Source: JANRIC01 sp033765345
Lineage (GTDB): Bacteria > Bacteroidota > Bacteroidia > Cytophagales > Microscillaceae
Length of the DNA stretch: 21,083 nucleotides
Direction: 5' to 3'
Assembly: GCA_033765345.1 (NCBI GenBank)
Contig: JANRIC010000191.1
Span: 1 to 21,083, forward strand
The notes under the pieces are model-generated. The model was not told where the DNA came from and did no database searches. It worked only from the letters and a program-made list of their open reading frames with translations. Positions 6,912 through 15,562 of this stretch are shown here, piece after piece; the first letter of the stretch is position 1, and every line of letters starts with the position of its first letter. The position numbers and the translations under genes are program-made.

Positions 6912-8810
6912 ATGATACTCAATGATCGTTATGAATATAATCCCAAAGAAGACCGATTGGGAAAAGGTGGATTTGGTACGGTTTACAAAGCCTTTGATTT
7001 ACAAGAGCAAAAAGTGGTCGCCCTGAAATTTGTACAAAAAAGCAAATTACCTGAGCGATACAGCCTGTACAATGAGATTCTACGCATCCGAGAGCTTGAT
7101 CACCCCAATCTAGTCAAATATTATGATGCGTTTGTCAAAGAATATGAAAATGTAGCCGGCGAACACGATGAAATGCACATCGGCGTGATGGAGTATATCA
7201 ATGGAGGAGATTTGGGTGCTTTTATGAAAATGCCTGGTGCAAAAAACCCTCGCCGTATTCGAATGCTCCTCAAAGGAATTCTTCAAGGAATTCAATACCT
7301 GCATCAGCACAAAATCATTCACCGCGACATCAAACCTCAGAATATTCTGCTTCAAATCGATCAAGGTAAAATTATTCCAAAAATTGCAGATTTTAGCATC
7401 AGCAAGCAGGTCAGCAGTGAACTTACCTCCATCTCTGCCACCGTAGGTACTTATGAATATATGTCGCCTGAGCAGTTGGGTAAGTCTGATGTGAAAATGG
7501 GATTAAGCACCGATATTTGGTCTTTTGGAGTACTGGCCTACCAGTTATTGATCGGTGAACTGCCTTTTGGCTCCCGTAGAAAAGGAGATACCGACGGACA
7601 AATTATTGCCAATATCCTCAACCCGGCCTGGAAGGTGGATACCAACCAACTAGAAAGCCCTTATGCCGAAATCGTACAAAAATGCTTGCAAAAAGACCCC
7701 TATGATCGCTTTCAAAGGGTCGAGGATATTTTGGCGTTTTTCCCCGAAGAACCCGAACCAGCCTCGGAAACTGCTGAAAAACTTAGCTCCGAACTGCTTC
7801 ACCTAAAACCGGAAGCCAAACTGGAAAATACCATTTTTTTTGAAGAAAACGAACCCAATACCAAAACAAACTTCCCAAGTGTATTTTCTGAAGTAAAAGA
7901 CGAACCCTCTGAAAACGAATTTAAATTTGCCTCGAGCCAAGAAGCACTCCCTTATCAAAATGATTTGAATTCTATCCAGCCAAAAGCATCGAATATTGCC
8001 AATCAGCTTACCCGCACCTTGCCTCCTTATACTGAAAACGGCTCAGATTCTAAAGAAAATGAACCCTTTGAAGAAGCCATTGATCACTCTTCAAATCGTT
8101 GGGCTGTATGGGCAGTTTTGGTTATTTTAGCCGTTTTTGGCATATATCTGATGTTGGATTGGGCTTCTACCAAGCACGTGATTCAGGAAAAAATAAGCGA
8201 AAATGTGCCCGAAGAAAGCTCTAAAAATGAGCAAACTCAGGAAGATACGCAGATTACACCCTCCTCAAGCACCCACGATACAAATTTGCCCTCAACCAAA
8301 CCCTCTGAAAATAAAAACCGTACTACCCAACCCGAACCCAGCGAAGAAGAAACCTGGAAAGTAGAAGTGGAAGTCAAAGAAAAAAACAAACCCAAAGTAT
8401 CGGCAGAAGAAAACAACACAAATCAAACTTCTTCTCCCACAAGCACCCAAGCACCCAAGGAAAAAGAAAAGAAAAATAATATCAAATATACCGCTTCCCG
8501 CAAATTTGATTACGTAGAGGAATACCCCAATGGCAGCATTGTAAGCCTGGATGGCAAATATGGATACTTGGATACCTATGGAAATACCCAAATTCCACTA
8601 AAATATGATGATTTTGTGAACTTTCAGGAAGGTCTTGCCGCAGTCAAGCTCGGAACACAATGGGGCTATATCAATACCCGCAATCAGGTAATCATTCCTT
8701 TTCGCTATGAACGCCCCGGAGTATTTAATGGAGGGATAGCTTTAGTCACACTCAACGGCAAGGATATTTATATAGATAAAAAAGGAAAGTGTGTGAGAGA
8801 TTGTGAATGA
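6912..8810 (+). CDS. Membrane-anchored Ser/Thr protein kinase with WG repeats
   Basis: A 632-aa Hanks-type kinase. The N-terminal kinase domain (~1-280) has the glycine loop GKGGFGTVY, catalytic Lys39 in VALKFV, HRDIKPQN with Asp139, a metal-binding segment DFS (Asp160-Phe161-Ser162) where DFG is usual, the activation segment GTYEYMSPEQ, and TDIWSFGVL. A Glu/Pro/Ser-rich cytoplasmic linker leads to one membrane span (~397-417), a second low-complexity linker (~420-520), and two or three WG-type repeats at the C-terminus (~533-632: GKYGYLDTYG, TQWGYINTRN, GKDIYIDKKG). The WG part should lie outside the inner membrane and may sense ligands or proteins. The adjacent PP2C-type regulator is a candidate opposing phosphatase, by proximity only. 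The downstream gene is convergent, with 16 bp between stops. Confidence 0.94.
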   Translation: MILNDRYEYNPKEDRLGKGGFGTVYKAFDLQEQKVVALKFVQKSKLPERYSLYNEILRIRELDHPNLVKYYDAFVKEYENVAGEHDEMHIGVMEYINGGDLGAFMKMPGAKNPRRIRMLLKGILQGIQYLHQHKIIHRDIKPQNILLQIDQGKIIPKIADFSISKQVSSELTSISATVGTYEYMSPEQLGKSDVKMGLSTDIWSFGVLAYQLLIGELPFGSRRKGDTDGQIIANILNPAWKVDTNQLESPYAEIVQKCLQKDPYDRFQRVEDILAFFPEEPEPASETAEKLSSELLHLKPEAKLENTIFFEENEPNTKTNFPSVFSEVKDEPSENEFKFASSQEALPYQNDLNSIQPKASNIANQLTRTLPPYTENGSDSKENEPFEEAIDHSSNRWAVWAVLVILAVFGIYLMLDWASTKHVIQEKISENVPEESSKNEQTQEDTQITPSSSTHDTNLPSTKPSENKNRTTQPEPSEEETWKVEVEVKEKNKPKVSAEENNTNQTSSPTSTQAPKEKEKKNNIKYTASRKFDYVEEYPNGSIVSLDGKYGYLDTYGNTQIPLKYDDFVNFQEGLAAVKLGTQWGYINTRNQVIIPFRYERPGVFNGGIALVTLNGKDIYIDKKGKCVRDCE

Positions 8811-8826
8811 CTTGATTTACAGGAAT

Positions 8827-9303
8827 TTAGTGAGAGGCTTGTTTAGATGAAAATTGTTTTAGCCTCTCCAAAGCATTCTTACGGACTTTATTTCTAAAAA
8901 AGCCTGTCCATCCGAGCATGAATCCTGTAAATCCAAAAGCCTGGCGAGACCAAGCATAAAAGCTAAAATGATCCCAATGAGTCAGAATCTTCCCGTCTAA
9001 AAAGCTAAATTCTGCCTGAATTTTATTGAGTACCTTTTTTTGTGTCCTTGAAAAAGTATAACTCGCCTGCCAGTTTGCACGCCCCTTTTGATCGTCTGCT
9101 TGAATATTTCCAAATTCAATTTTTAAATCCTTACCGCTTTTGATGAGCATTTCCCACATCATCCCTACTTCGGTAGCGTTCAGATTTTGGAAGACTTCAT
9201 CACTAAAACTTGCCCGAGGATGATAGCAGTTTTTCATAGTTTGGAAGTCTTTTTTCTGAAAAGCAGCATAAAACGTATTTAAAAGGTCTTTGTGAGAGTT
9301 CAT
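8827..9303 (-). CDS. NTF2-like (SnoaL-type) family protein
   Basis: A 158-aa cytoplasmic protein with the NTF2/SnoaL cone-fold pattern. The opening helix LLNTFYAAFQKKDFQTMKNCYHP is followed by ASFSDEVF and later ILTHWDHFSFYAW. In this family the pocket can bind or isomerise small hydrophobic molecules, but many members have no known activity and no substrate can be assigned here. The C-terminal tail is basic (RNKVRKNALERLK). The start is an ATG whose frame begins directly with the expected first helix. It is transcribed convergently to the kinase and divergently from the M16 peptidase gene, with a 216-bp gap upstream. Confidence 0.82.
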   Translation of the reverse strand: MNSHKDLLNTFYAAFQKKDFQTMKNCYHPRASFSDEVFQNLNATEVGMMWEMLIKSGKDLKIEFGNIQADDQKGRANWQASYTFSRTQKKVLNKIQAEFSFLDGKILTHWDHFSFYAWSRQAFGFTGFMLGWTGFFRNKVRKNALERLKQFSSKQASH

Positions 9304-9519
9304 ATTTTCAAGTTTTTATTCATTCCAAAAAAAACAGTTTAACTCAAAGATTGTATGGGAAGGCAAAGTACAAAAAATCATAAAAATATATCCTATTTGT
9401 GTAATAAAAATTACCTGATACTTACTTATCTTACAGCATCAAAACTTTAATAGCAAGTTGATTAAAAAATCTTTTTCCTTCAAATCTTATCTTATTATTC
9501 AATTCAATCTAAAATTAAT

Positions 9520-12500
9520 ATGAACATCTTCGTAAATCTAAAAAAACTAAGCATGTTGGTAATTTTACTTTTTTGGGTAAATTTCCTTTATGCACAAAAC
9601 CTTGATCAAAATATCCCGCTTCACCCTCAGGTACGTGCTGGTAAACTTGCCAACGGACTGAGCTATTTTGTACTTAAAAATGAAAAACCCGAAAAAAGGG
9701 TAGAACTCCGCCTCGCTGTGAATGCCGGATCTATGCAAGAGGATGAAGACCAACTGGGCTTGGCGCACTTTACAGAGCACATGCTTTTTAATGGTACCAA
9801 AAATTTTAAAAAAAATGACATTGTGGATTACCTGCAATCTGTTGGGGTAAAGTTTGGAGCTGACCTCAATGCCTATACCAGCTTTGATGAAACGGTGTAC
9901 ATGCTTCCTATCCCCAGTGATGATGAAGTGATTCTTGAAAAGGGCTTCCAAATCCTTGAAGATTGGGCACATCAGGCTACTTTTGACCCCCAGGAAATTG
10001 ACAAAGAACGCGGCGTAGTGATTGAAGAATGGAGGATCGGCCGTGGTGCTTCCCAGCGTATGCGCGATCAGTGGTTTCCGGTACTCTTCAAGGATTCACG
10101 GTATGCCAATCGCCTACCGATCGGTAAAAAAGAAATTCTCGAGAGCTTCAAATACGAAACCATCAAACGTTTTTATAAAGATTGGTATCGCCCCGATTTG
10201 ATGGCTGTCATCGTAGTAGGAGATATTGACGTAGATGCTATGGTCAAAAAAATTGAAACACATTTTGGTAAAATTACCCCAGTCAGTAATCCCCGATCCA
10301 GAGAATCTTATACAGTGCCTGACCACACCGAAACTCTTGTAAAAGTCACCCAAGATAAAGAACAACCATTCACTCAAATTCTGGTCTATTACAAACAAGA
10401 TAAATTACAGGTAAAAACCCTGGCAGACTGGCGTAAGCAAATTACTTTTCAATTGTATAATGGTATGCTAAACCAACGCTTGGATGAATTATCCCAAAAA
10501 TCCGAACCGCCCTTTATTTTTGCTTTTAGCTCTTATGGAGGTTTTATACGAGGAAAAGACTCTTATTCCAGCCAAGCTCAAGTCAGTGACGATGGCATTA
10601 TCAAAGGACTTAGAAGTGTACTCACCGAAAACAAAAGAGTACTTACTCACGGATTTAATCAATCCGAACTGGATCGCTACAAAAAAGAATTGCTCAATGG
10701 CTATGAGCAACAATACAAAGAACGTAACAAAACACAGTCTGATAGGCTTGTGGGCGAATACTTGGATTATTTCCTAGAAGGAGAAGCCGCCCCTGGTATT
10801 GAATGGGAATATGAAATGCTTCAAAAAATCCTGCCCGGAATCAAGCTGGAAGAAATCAACGAACTGCCTAAAAAATGGATCAGCCCCAAAAACAGAGTAG
10901 TCATTGTAATGGCTCCCGAAAAAGAAAACCTCAAGGTGCCGAATGAATCTGAGATTCGAGCTGTACTCGATGAAGTAGACCAAGCTTCAGTAGAACCTTA
11001 TGCGGATAAAGTAGTGACTGAGCCTTTGATCAGCCAAAAACCGACTCCGGGCAAAGTTAAATTACAAAAAGAACTTCCCTCGATAAATGCTACCGAAATT
11101 ACGCTCTCAAATGGCATCAAGGTCATCCTTAAACCTACCGATTATAAAGATGACGAAATCTTGATGAGTGCATACAGCTTTGGAGGTACTTCCTTGGTGG
11201 GTGATGCAGATTATTATTCGGCTACCAATGCCAGCACCATCATCAATAATAGTGGTATCAAAAATTTTTCTGCAACAGACTTACAAAAACTCCTGAGCGG
11301 ACAAACTGTAAGCGTAAGCCCGTATATTAGTGAAATTACAGAAGGTTTTCGTGGAAATGCTGCTCCCAAAGATTTGGAGACACTTTTCCAACTCGTACAT
11401 CTTTATTTTACAGCTCCACGCAAAGATGAAGAGGCTTTTCAATCTTATATCACCAAGCAAAAGGGTTTCCTTAAAAATATAGCTTCCTCGCCACAGTTTT
11501 ATTTTATAGACCGTCAAATCAAAATTCTTACCCAAAACCATCCCCGAGGCGGTGGTATTCCCAAACCCGAAGATTTTGACAAAATCAATCTGGATAAATC
11601 ACTGTCCATTTATCAAGATCGTTTTGCCGACCCCAGCGACTTTGTATTTTTCTTTGTGGGCAATTTCAAAGTAGAGCAAATCATTCCTCAACTAGAAACC
11701 TATCTGGGGAGTATCCCCGCTAAAAACCGTAAAGAAACCTTCAAAGACCTGGGTGTCCGCCCTCCCAAAGGAGTAATTCAAGAAACCCTGAATCGAGGTA
11801 CTGATCCCAAGAGCCAAGTAGCCATCATTTTTACGGGAGAAGTCAAAGATGAAAAAGAAAAATACGCCATCAAAGCATTGGCAGAAGCCCTGACGATCAA
11901 GCTTATCGAAGTGCTTCGCGAAGAAAAAGGAGGCGTTTACGGAACCAGTGCCCGTGCCAATACTTCCAAATATCCTTACAATAGTTATTCTGTGTCTATC
12001 TCTTTTACCTGTGCACCTGAAAGTGCGACTGATTTGATCAATGCTGCACTAGGCGAGATTAAAAAAGTGCAGGATAGCGGACCCACCATCGAAGACCTGA
12101 ATAAGGTCAAAGAAGCTCGTAAAAGAGACCTGGAAAAAAATCTCAAAGAAAATCGTTGGTGGCTCAGTGCTTTGCAAGAAGTCTATTATGAAGGGCAAAA
12201 AATGGAAGGACTAAGCGAAACAAACATCCAAGCAAAAATAGATGCTTTGACAGTCAAAGACCTGCAAAATGTCGCCAAGAAATATTGCAACTCTCAAAAT
12301 ATGATCTCCATCGTGATGAATCCCGAAGAAAAACCTGCCGAAGAAGTCAAACCCAATGACCAAGCATCAGGAACTAACGGAAATAATGAGGCACTCAAAA
12401 AAGTAGAGGTTGGCCAGGTGATTAATAATTATCTCAATGCGATCGGAGGAGCGGAAAAGCTAAAAGCCATCAACACCATAAAAACCCAGGCCGCCATAGA

Positions 12501-13020
12501 AGTAATGGGTACTAAAATTGAGATGTTGTCTTACAAAAAGCAACCCGCTAAAAGCTTTATGGTACAAAAAATGGCAGGAAATGAAATGATGAAAATAGTT
12601 TTTGACGGTGAAAAAGGCTCTATGAGTGGTATGCAAGGAAATCAGATACTTGAGGGGGAAAAAGCCCAAGGGATGAAAGACCAAGCTGCTATTTTCTACG
12701 AGCTTGATTACGCCTCAAAAGGGATAAGCGCGCAGCTGGAAGGTATCGAGAAAATTAATGGAAAAGACGCCTTTAAAGTGAAATTTACAGGCAAAAATGG
12801 AGAAACCAACGAAAAATGGTATGATACCCAGAGTGGACTGGTGGTTAAATTTAAAAGCCCCGAAGGGCAAGAGTTTCTCATAGAAGAGTATCAAGATTTC
12901 TCCGGAATCAAAGTACCTACCGTGCTGAAGTTTAGTGCTCAAGGTATGGACTTGACCATGAAAACAGAGTCTGTCGAGTTTAATGTGCCAGTTGAAGATC
13001 GTGTATTTGAAATCAAATAA
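9520..13020 (+). CDS. Secreted M16 (pitrilysin/insulinase) zinc peptidase with C-terminal LolA-like domain
   Basis: An 1166-aa protein with a signal peptide (MNIFVNLKKL, hydrophobic core, LYA before Q26) and no lipobox Cys, so it is probably periplasmic. The N-terminal M16 unit has the inverted zinc motif His83-Phe-Thr-Glu86-His87 and, 76 residues after His87, the third ligand Glu163 in KERGVVIEEW. A second M16-like unit (~520-935) lacks HxxEH, as expected for the structural half. After a polar linker (~935-960) comes an extra ~200-residue region (~964-1166) that starts VINNYLNAIGGAEKLKAI and is rich in beta strands with WYDTQSGLVVKFKSPEG, resembling LolA-like lipoprotein-sorting folds. Family PqqL-like enzymes end near 930 residues, so the tail is an addition. 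It appears to be a monocistronic gene with a strong hairpin terminator after it. Confidence 0.95.
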   Translation: MNIFVNLKKLSMLVILLFWVNFLYAQNLDQNIPLHPQVRAGKLANGLSYFVLKNEKPEKRVELRLAVNAGSMQEDEDQLGLAHFTEHMLFNGTKNFKKNDIVDYLQSVGVKFGADLNAYTSFDETVYMLPIPSDDEVILEKGFQILEDWAHQATFDPQEIDKERGVVIEEWRIGRGASQRMRDQWFPVLFKDSRYANRLPIGKKEILESFKYETIKRFYKDWYRPDLMAVIVVGDIDVDAMVKKIETHFGKITPVSNPRSRESYTVPDHTETLVKVTQDKEQPFTQILVYYKQDKLQVKTLADWRKQITFQLYNGMLNQRLDELSQKSEPPFIFAFSSYGGFIRGKDSYSSQAQVSDDGIIKGLRSVLTENKRVLTHGFNQSELDRYKKELLNGYEQQYKERNKTQSDRLVGEYLDYFLEGEAAPGIEWEYEMLQKILPGIKLEEINELPKKWISPKNRVVIVMAPEKENLKVPNESEIRAVLDEVDQASVEPYADKVVTEPLISQKPTPGKVKLQKELPSINATEITLSNGIKVILKPTDYKDDEILMSAYSFGGTSLVGDADYYSATNASTIINNSGIKNFSATDLQKLLSGQTVSVSPYISEITEGFRGNAAPKDLETLFQLVHLYFTAPRKDEEAFQSYITKQKGFLKNIASSPQFYFIDRQIKILTQNHPRGGGIPKPEDFDKINLDKSLSIYQDRFADPSDFVFFFVGNFKVEQIIPQLETYLGSIPAKNRKETFKDLGVRPPKGVIQETLNRGTDPKSQVAIIFTGEVKDEKEKYAIKALAEALTIKLIEVLREEKGGVYGTSARANTSKYPYNSYSVSISFTCAPESATDLINAALGEIKKVQDSGPTIEDLNKVKEARKRDLEKNLKENRWWLSALQEVYYEGQKMEGLSETNIQAKIDALTVKDLQNVAKKYCNSQNMISIVMNPEEKPAEEVKPNDQASGTNGNNEALKKVEVGQVINNYLNAIGGAEKLKAINTIKTQAAIEVMGTKIEMLSYKKQPAKSFMVQKMAGNEMMKIVFDGEKGSMSGMQGNQILEGEKAQGMKDQAAIFYELDYASKGISAQLEGIEKINGKDAFKVKFTGKNGETNEKWYDTQSGLVVKFKSPEGQEFLIEEYQDFSGIKVPTVLKFSAQGMDLTMKTESVEFNVPVEDRVFEIK

Positions 13021-13055
13021 ATGCTCGTCTGGCAGATTGTATAAATGATTCCCCC

Positions 13056-13094
13056 TATCGAGTCAGGCTTGAAGTCTGACTCGATATTTTTTTT
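13056..13094 (+). terminator. Rho-independent terminator of the M16 peptidase gene
   Basis: Perfect 11-bp stem TATCGAGTCAG (13056-13066) and CTGACTCGATA (13076-13086) with a 9-nt loop, followed by eight T residues (13087-13094). It begins 36 bp after the peptidase stop. The T-run overlaps the stop codon (13093-13095) of the convergent minus-strand gene. In the minus direction there is no T-run, so it terminates mainly plus-strand transcripts. Confidence 0.92.
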
Positions 13095-13497
13095 AAGCTT
13101 CCCCTAGCCAGGTATTTACATCTGATTCATTGTCAAAATATCGGGTAATGTATGCGGCTTCTTCATCATCTTTGATAGATTGCTCTAAAGCCATTTGGGT
13201 AAGAAAGTCTTTATTTGCCAAAACGGCCAGTTTTTTTAGCCCTACCTGTTTATAAATTTTTGGGAGAAATCCATTTACCCAATCCTGAATCTCTGGAACA
13301 AGTATATAGTGCGTGGCAGAAACATCTGTGTATACACACTCCGGGTTTTTTTTCTCAACCCAATCTGCAAAAATTAGCATCCTTTGCTTGAAATCCTCAT
13401 CTTTTGCGCTAAAAGGAAGAAACCATTTAGACACAATCTGCTTTTTCTCTTGTTCATAGGTGATCTCAAGATAATTATCCTGATATAAATTTTCCAT
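13093..13497 (-). CDS. Small STAS/SpoIIAA-like protein (tentative)
   Basis: A 134-aa soluble protein. The pattern of an N-terminal strand pair (YLEITYEQEKKQIVSKWF), a helix (FKQRMLIFADWVEKK), a strand CVYTDVS, a helix with EIQDWVNGFLPKIYKQ, and LKKLAVLANKDF is what I would expect of SpoIIAA-like/STAS domains common in Bacteroidota. No phosphorylatable Ser motif can be fixed with certainty (DVSAT is a candidate). If it is STAS, it could be a client of a PP2C phosphatase and Ser/Thr kinase such as those encoded upstream in the window, which is only an inference. The stop lies 63 bp after the SurA-like gene's, in the same direction, so co-transcription is possible. Confidence 0.6.
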   Translation of the reverse strand: MENLYQDNYLEITYEQEKKQIVSKWFLPFSAKDEDFKQRMLIFADWVEKKNPECVYTDVSATHYILVPEIQDWVNGFLPKIYKQVGLKKLAVLANKDFLTQMALEQSIKDDEEAAYITRYFDNESDVNTWLGEA

Positions 13498-13560
13498 AAA
13501 AACGATTTGTATTAATTAAGCTAAAAATAATCAAATTTGATTTTAGTTCAAACGATTATT

Positions 13561-14622
13561 TTATTTTGCTTTAAAGAAAATACAATCTTTGTATGTTTCA
13601 TCCATTTCAAGGGCAAAGGAAGCGATATTCTTTTTGAACCAATTTTTGATAAACTGCTCCCGTTTGGCTTGCAAGGCGATAATTTTGAGCTTATCAAAAT
13701 CCTGCTCAAAAGTAGCTTGATGTAGTGGCGATTTGGATTTTAAATAAATGATCCGGCTTCCTTCTTCGCCCTGATCGCCCCGATAGGGCATAGGTTTTGA
13801 AATAGTGCCGATTTGCATCGTATCTGCCACAAAATATATGTAAGAGTCCAGTTCACTGACAAATACCTTTTGTCCCCCTCCAGAAGGGCTAAGAATATAC
13901 CCGCCGTGGTCGGCCGTATACAAGTGATCAGAAAACTCACGGGCGGCTTCCTCAAAGGGGATGTTTCCGGCTTGTATTTCGTGGCGCAGGCTGTCCAGAA
14001 AATCCGCTGCCTGACTCGCAGAAGGCTCAGCCCCATAACGATACTTGAGAACGCTGCTACGGCTTGGTAGTATTACGATTTGACCTACCTCCACTTCGGC
14101 TTCTATTTCGGGCATTTCTGAGTTGGGATTATTTTTGAAATGATCCTTGACTTCTTGAGGGGTCACTTGAATAGAACCAATCAATTGGTTTTCCATTTTC
14201 TGTACCAGCAGTTGTTCTTCCATCACAGGGTACATTTCTTTTTTGAGATCATCCCTAGTCTTACCAAAAGCTCTTTTGAAATCCTGATCCGTCCAGCCTT
14301 CTGTTTGGAGGTCTATGCGCCGGTCTATTTCATATTCTACGGCTTCGGGAGCCACTTTTACGCTATCGCGGTCAGCTACGGCAAGCATCAGTGTATTGGT
14401 AACCAGAAACTCCAACAACTCGCAACGAATCTCTGGAGAATCATCTTCAGGCTGAATTCTGCCTTCTTGTACCAATCCTCGAAACAAATTTTCAAGGTCA
14501 GATTGTAAGATAATCTGTTGCTCCAGACGCACCAGGATACGGTCTACGGTCGAGTCTACCTGTGCCCGAAGTGCATTTGTCAGGAGAATAAACCCAAGAA
14601 AAAGAACTAGTTTTACCTGCAT
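13561..14622 (-). CDS. SurA-like periplasmic peptidyl-prolyl isomerase
   Basis: A 353-aa secreted chaperone/isomerase expected to help outer-membrane proteins fold. From the ATG at 14622 the protein opens MQVKLVLFLGFILLTNALRA and is probably cleaved before QVDS. An upstream in-frame start at 14640 is a TTG and is less likely. A SurA_N-type helical region follows (VRLEQQIILQSDLENLF, later CELLEFLVTNTLMLAVADRD). The parvulin domain lies at ~170-295, recognisable by FEEAAREFSDH and DHGGYILSPSGGGQ, and a C-terminal helix closes the chaperone part. The codons just after the signal peptide are duplicated at 16347-16437. The gene is GC-richer than the module upstream of it. Confidence 0.9.
   Translation of the reverse strand: MQVKLVLFLGFILLTNALRAQVDSTVDRILVRLEQQIILQSDLENLFRGLVQEGRIQPEDDSPEIRCELLEFLVTNTLMLAVADRDSVKVAPEAVEYEIDRRIDLQTEGWTDQDFKRAFGKTRDDLKKEMYPVMEEQLLVQKMENQLIGSIQVTPQEVKDHFKNNPNSEMPEIEAEVEVGQIVILPSRSSVLKYRYGAEPSASQAADFLDSLRHEIQAGNIPFEEAAREFSDHLYTADHGGYILSPSGGGQKVFVSELDSYIYFVADTMQIGTISKPMPYRGDQGEEGSRIIYLKSKSPLHQATFEQDFDKLKIIALQAKREQFIKNWFKKNIASFALEMDETYKDCIFFKAK
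14507..14597. repeat. 91-bp direct repeat, copy A (inside the SurA-like gene)
   Basis: This segment encodes roughly the end of the signal peptide and the first mature residues of the SurA-like protein. It recurs at 16347-16437 in the same orientation with 86 of 91 positions identical. The pair encloses the upstream region of the isomerase gene and the whole crp-type and hydrolase module. Confidence 0.97.
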
Positions 14623-14751
14623 TTTTTGATGGATAATCAATGGATATTAAGTATTTCGTTTTACAAAAGAAGAGATTTAATTTGAATATCTTAGGGAGTC
14701 GGTTTTTTCTCAGAAAACCAACTTTGATACAAAAAAAATCCACAAAGTCGA

Positions 14752-14759
14752 TAACTTTG
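14752..14759 (+). promoter_or_regulatory. Possible -7 element upstream of the Crp-type gene
   Basis: TAACTTTG followed by C matches the Bacteroidota -7 consensus TAnnTTTG. A TTG at 14724-14726 lies 25 nt upstream, somewhat farther than the usual spacing. The element is ~150 nt before the chosen start of the regulator gene. Confidence 0.3.
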
Positions 14760-14906
14760 CCACATTGTAAAAACTCTAGGGTAGATGAGCAACATTAATC
14801 CAAAAATAGATTTTATCTTTACAAAATACTTAAATAGATCGCACAAGTTATCTAAACGGTATAAAGATAGATGCTAATTTTTGAAGATAAGAGGTACTTT
14901 GCGAAA

Positions 14907-15482
14907 ATGGAACAAGACAATTTATTTCAATTTTTTAGCAGTGAATTTCCATTTAATAAAGATGGGCTCGAACTCTTTATTCAATCGTTTGAGTGTAAAA
15001 AATTTGAAAAAAATACAGTATTGCTTAAAAGTGAAGGCTCAGAAAAAGCATTACGTTTCTTGGATGAAGGAATTATAAGGGAGTTTTATGCTCATGAGGG
15101 TAAGGAAAAAAATATTGGATTTTATTTAGAGCCCGGATTCATTACAGATTTTTATTCATTCTTGTCGAACAAACCCACTAAAAAAAATCAAGCTTGCATA
15201 ACAGACGTAAAAATCAGGGTGTTATCCAAACAAAAGTTTCTTGATTTCTCGAGTGAATATCCTTGCGGAAAATTATTCATAGATGAAATTTTTCGTCGAA
15301 TTATTGAGAAAAAAGAAAAAGAAGAGTTCAAACAATTTGTAAATACTGCCGAAGATGATTATTTAGAACTTCTACACGAAAAACCACTTTGGTTACAAAA
15401 TATTCCTCAATATCATATCGCTTCTTATTTAGGCATAAGCCCCGAAACTTTAAGCAGAATAAGAAAACGAATACAGGACTAA
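14907..15482 (+). CDS. Crp/Fnr-family transcriptional regulator
   Basis: A 191-aa regulator (203 aa if the ATG at 14871 is used) with a cyclic-nucleotide-binding-type beta roll (~20-120: KNTVLLKSEGSE, LRFLDEGIIREFYAHEGKEKNIGFYLEPGF) and a C-terminal helix-turn-helix (QYHIASYLGISPETLSRIRKR). The cAMP-binding Arg-Ser signature is absent, as in most Bacteroidota members, so the effector is unknown. I prefer the start at 14907 because AGAGG lies 11 nt upstream and the protein then begins MEQDNLFQFF, typical for the family. The gene is markedly AT-rich (two sampled 60-bp lines contain 19 and 17 G+C) compared with the isomerase and peptidase genes, suggesting recent acquisition. It sits 80 bp upstream of the hydrolase gene. 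Confidence 0.9.
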   Translation: MEQDNLFQFFSSEFPFNKDGLELFIQSFECKKFEKNTVLLKSEGSEKALRFLDEGIIREFYAHEGKEKNIGFYLEPGFITDFYSFLSNKPTKKNQACITDVKIRVLSKQKFLDFSSEYPCGKLFIDEIFRRIIEKKEKEEFKQFVNTAEDDYLELLHEKPLWLQNIPQYHIASYLGISPETLSRIRKRIQD

Positions 15483-15562
15483 ATTCATTTCTTGATTCAA
15501 ATCAATGACTTTCTAACAAAGGTTTCTAACCTTTACGTGATCAAGTTAAAAATTTTTGAATT

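Noticed and set aside
14623..14640. Longer SurA-like start
   Set aside because: The in-frame start at 14640 is a TTG and would put six polar residues ahead of an already normal signal peptide. The ATG at 14622 is preferred.
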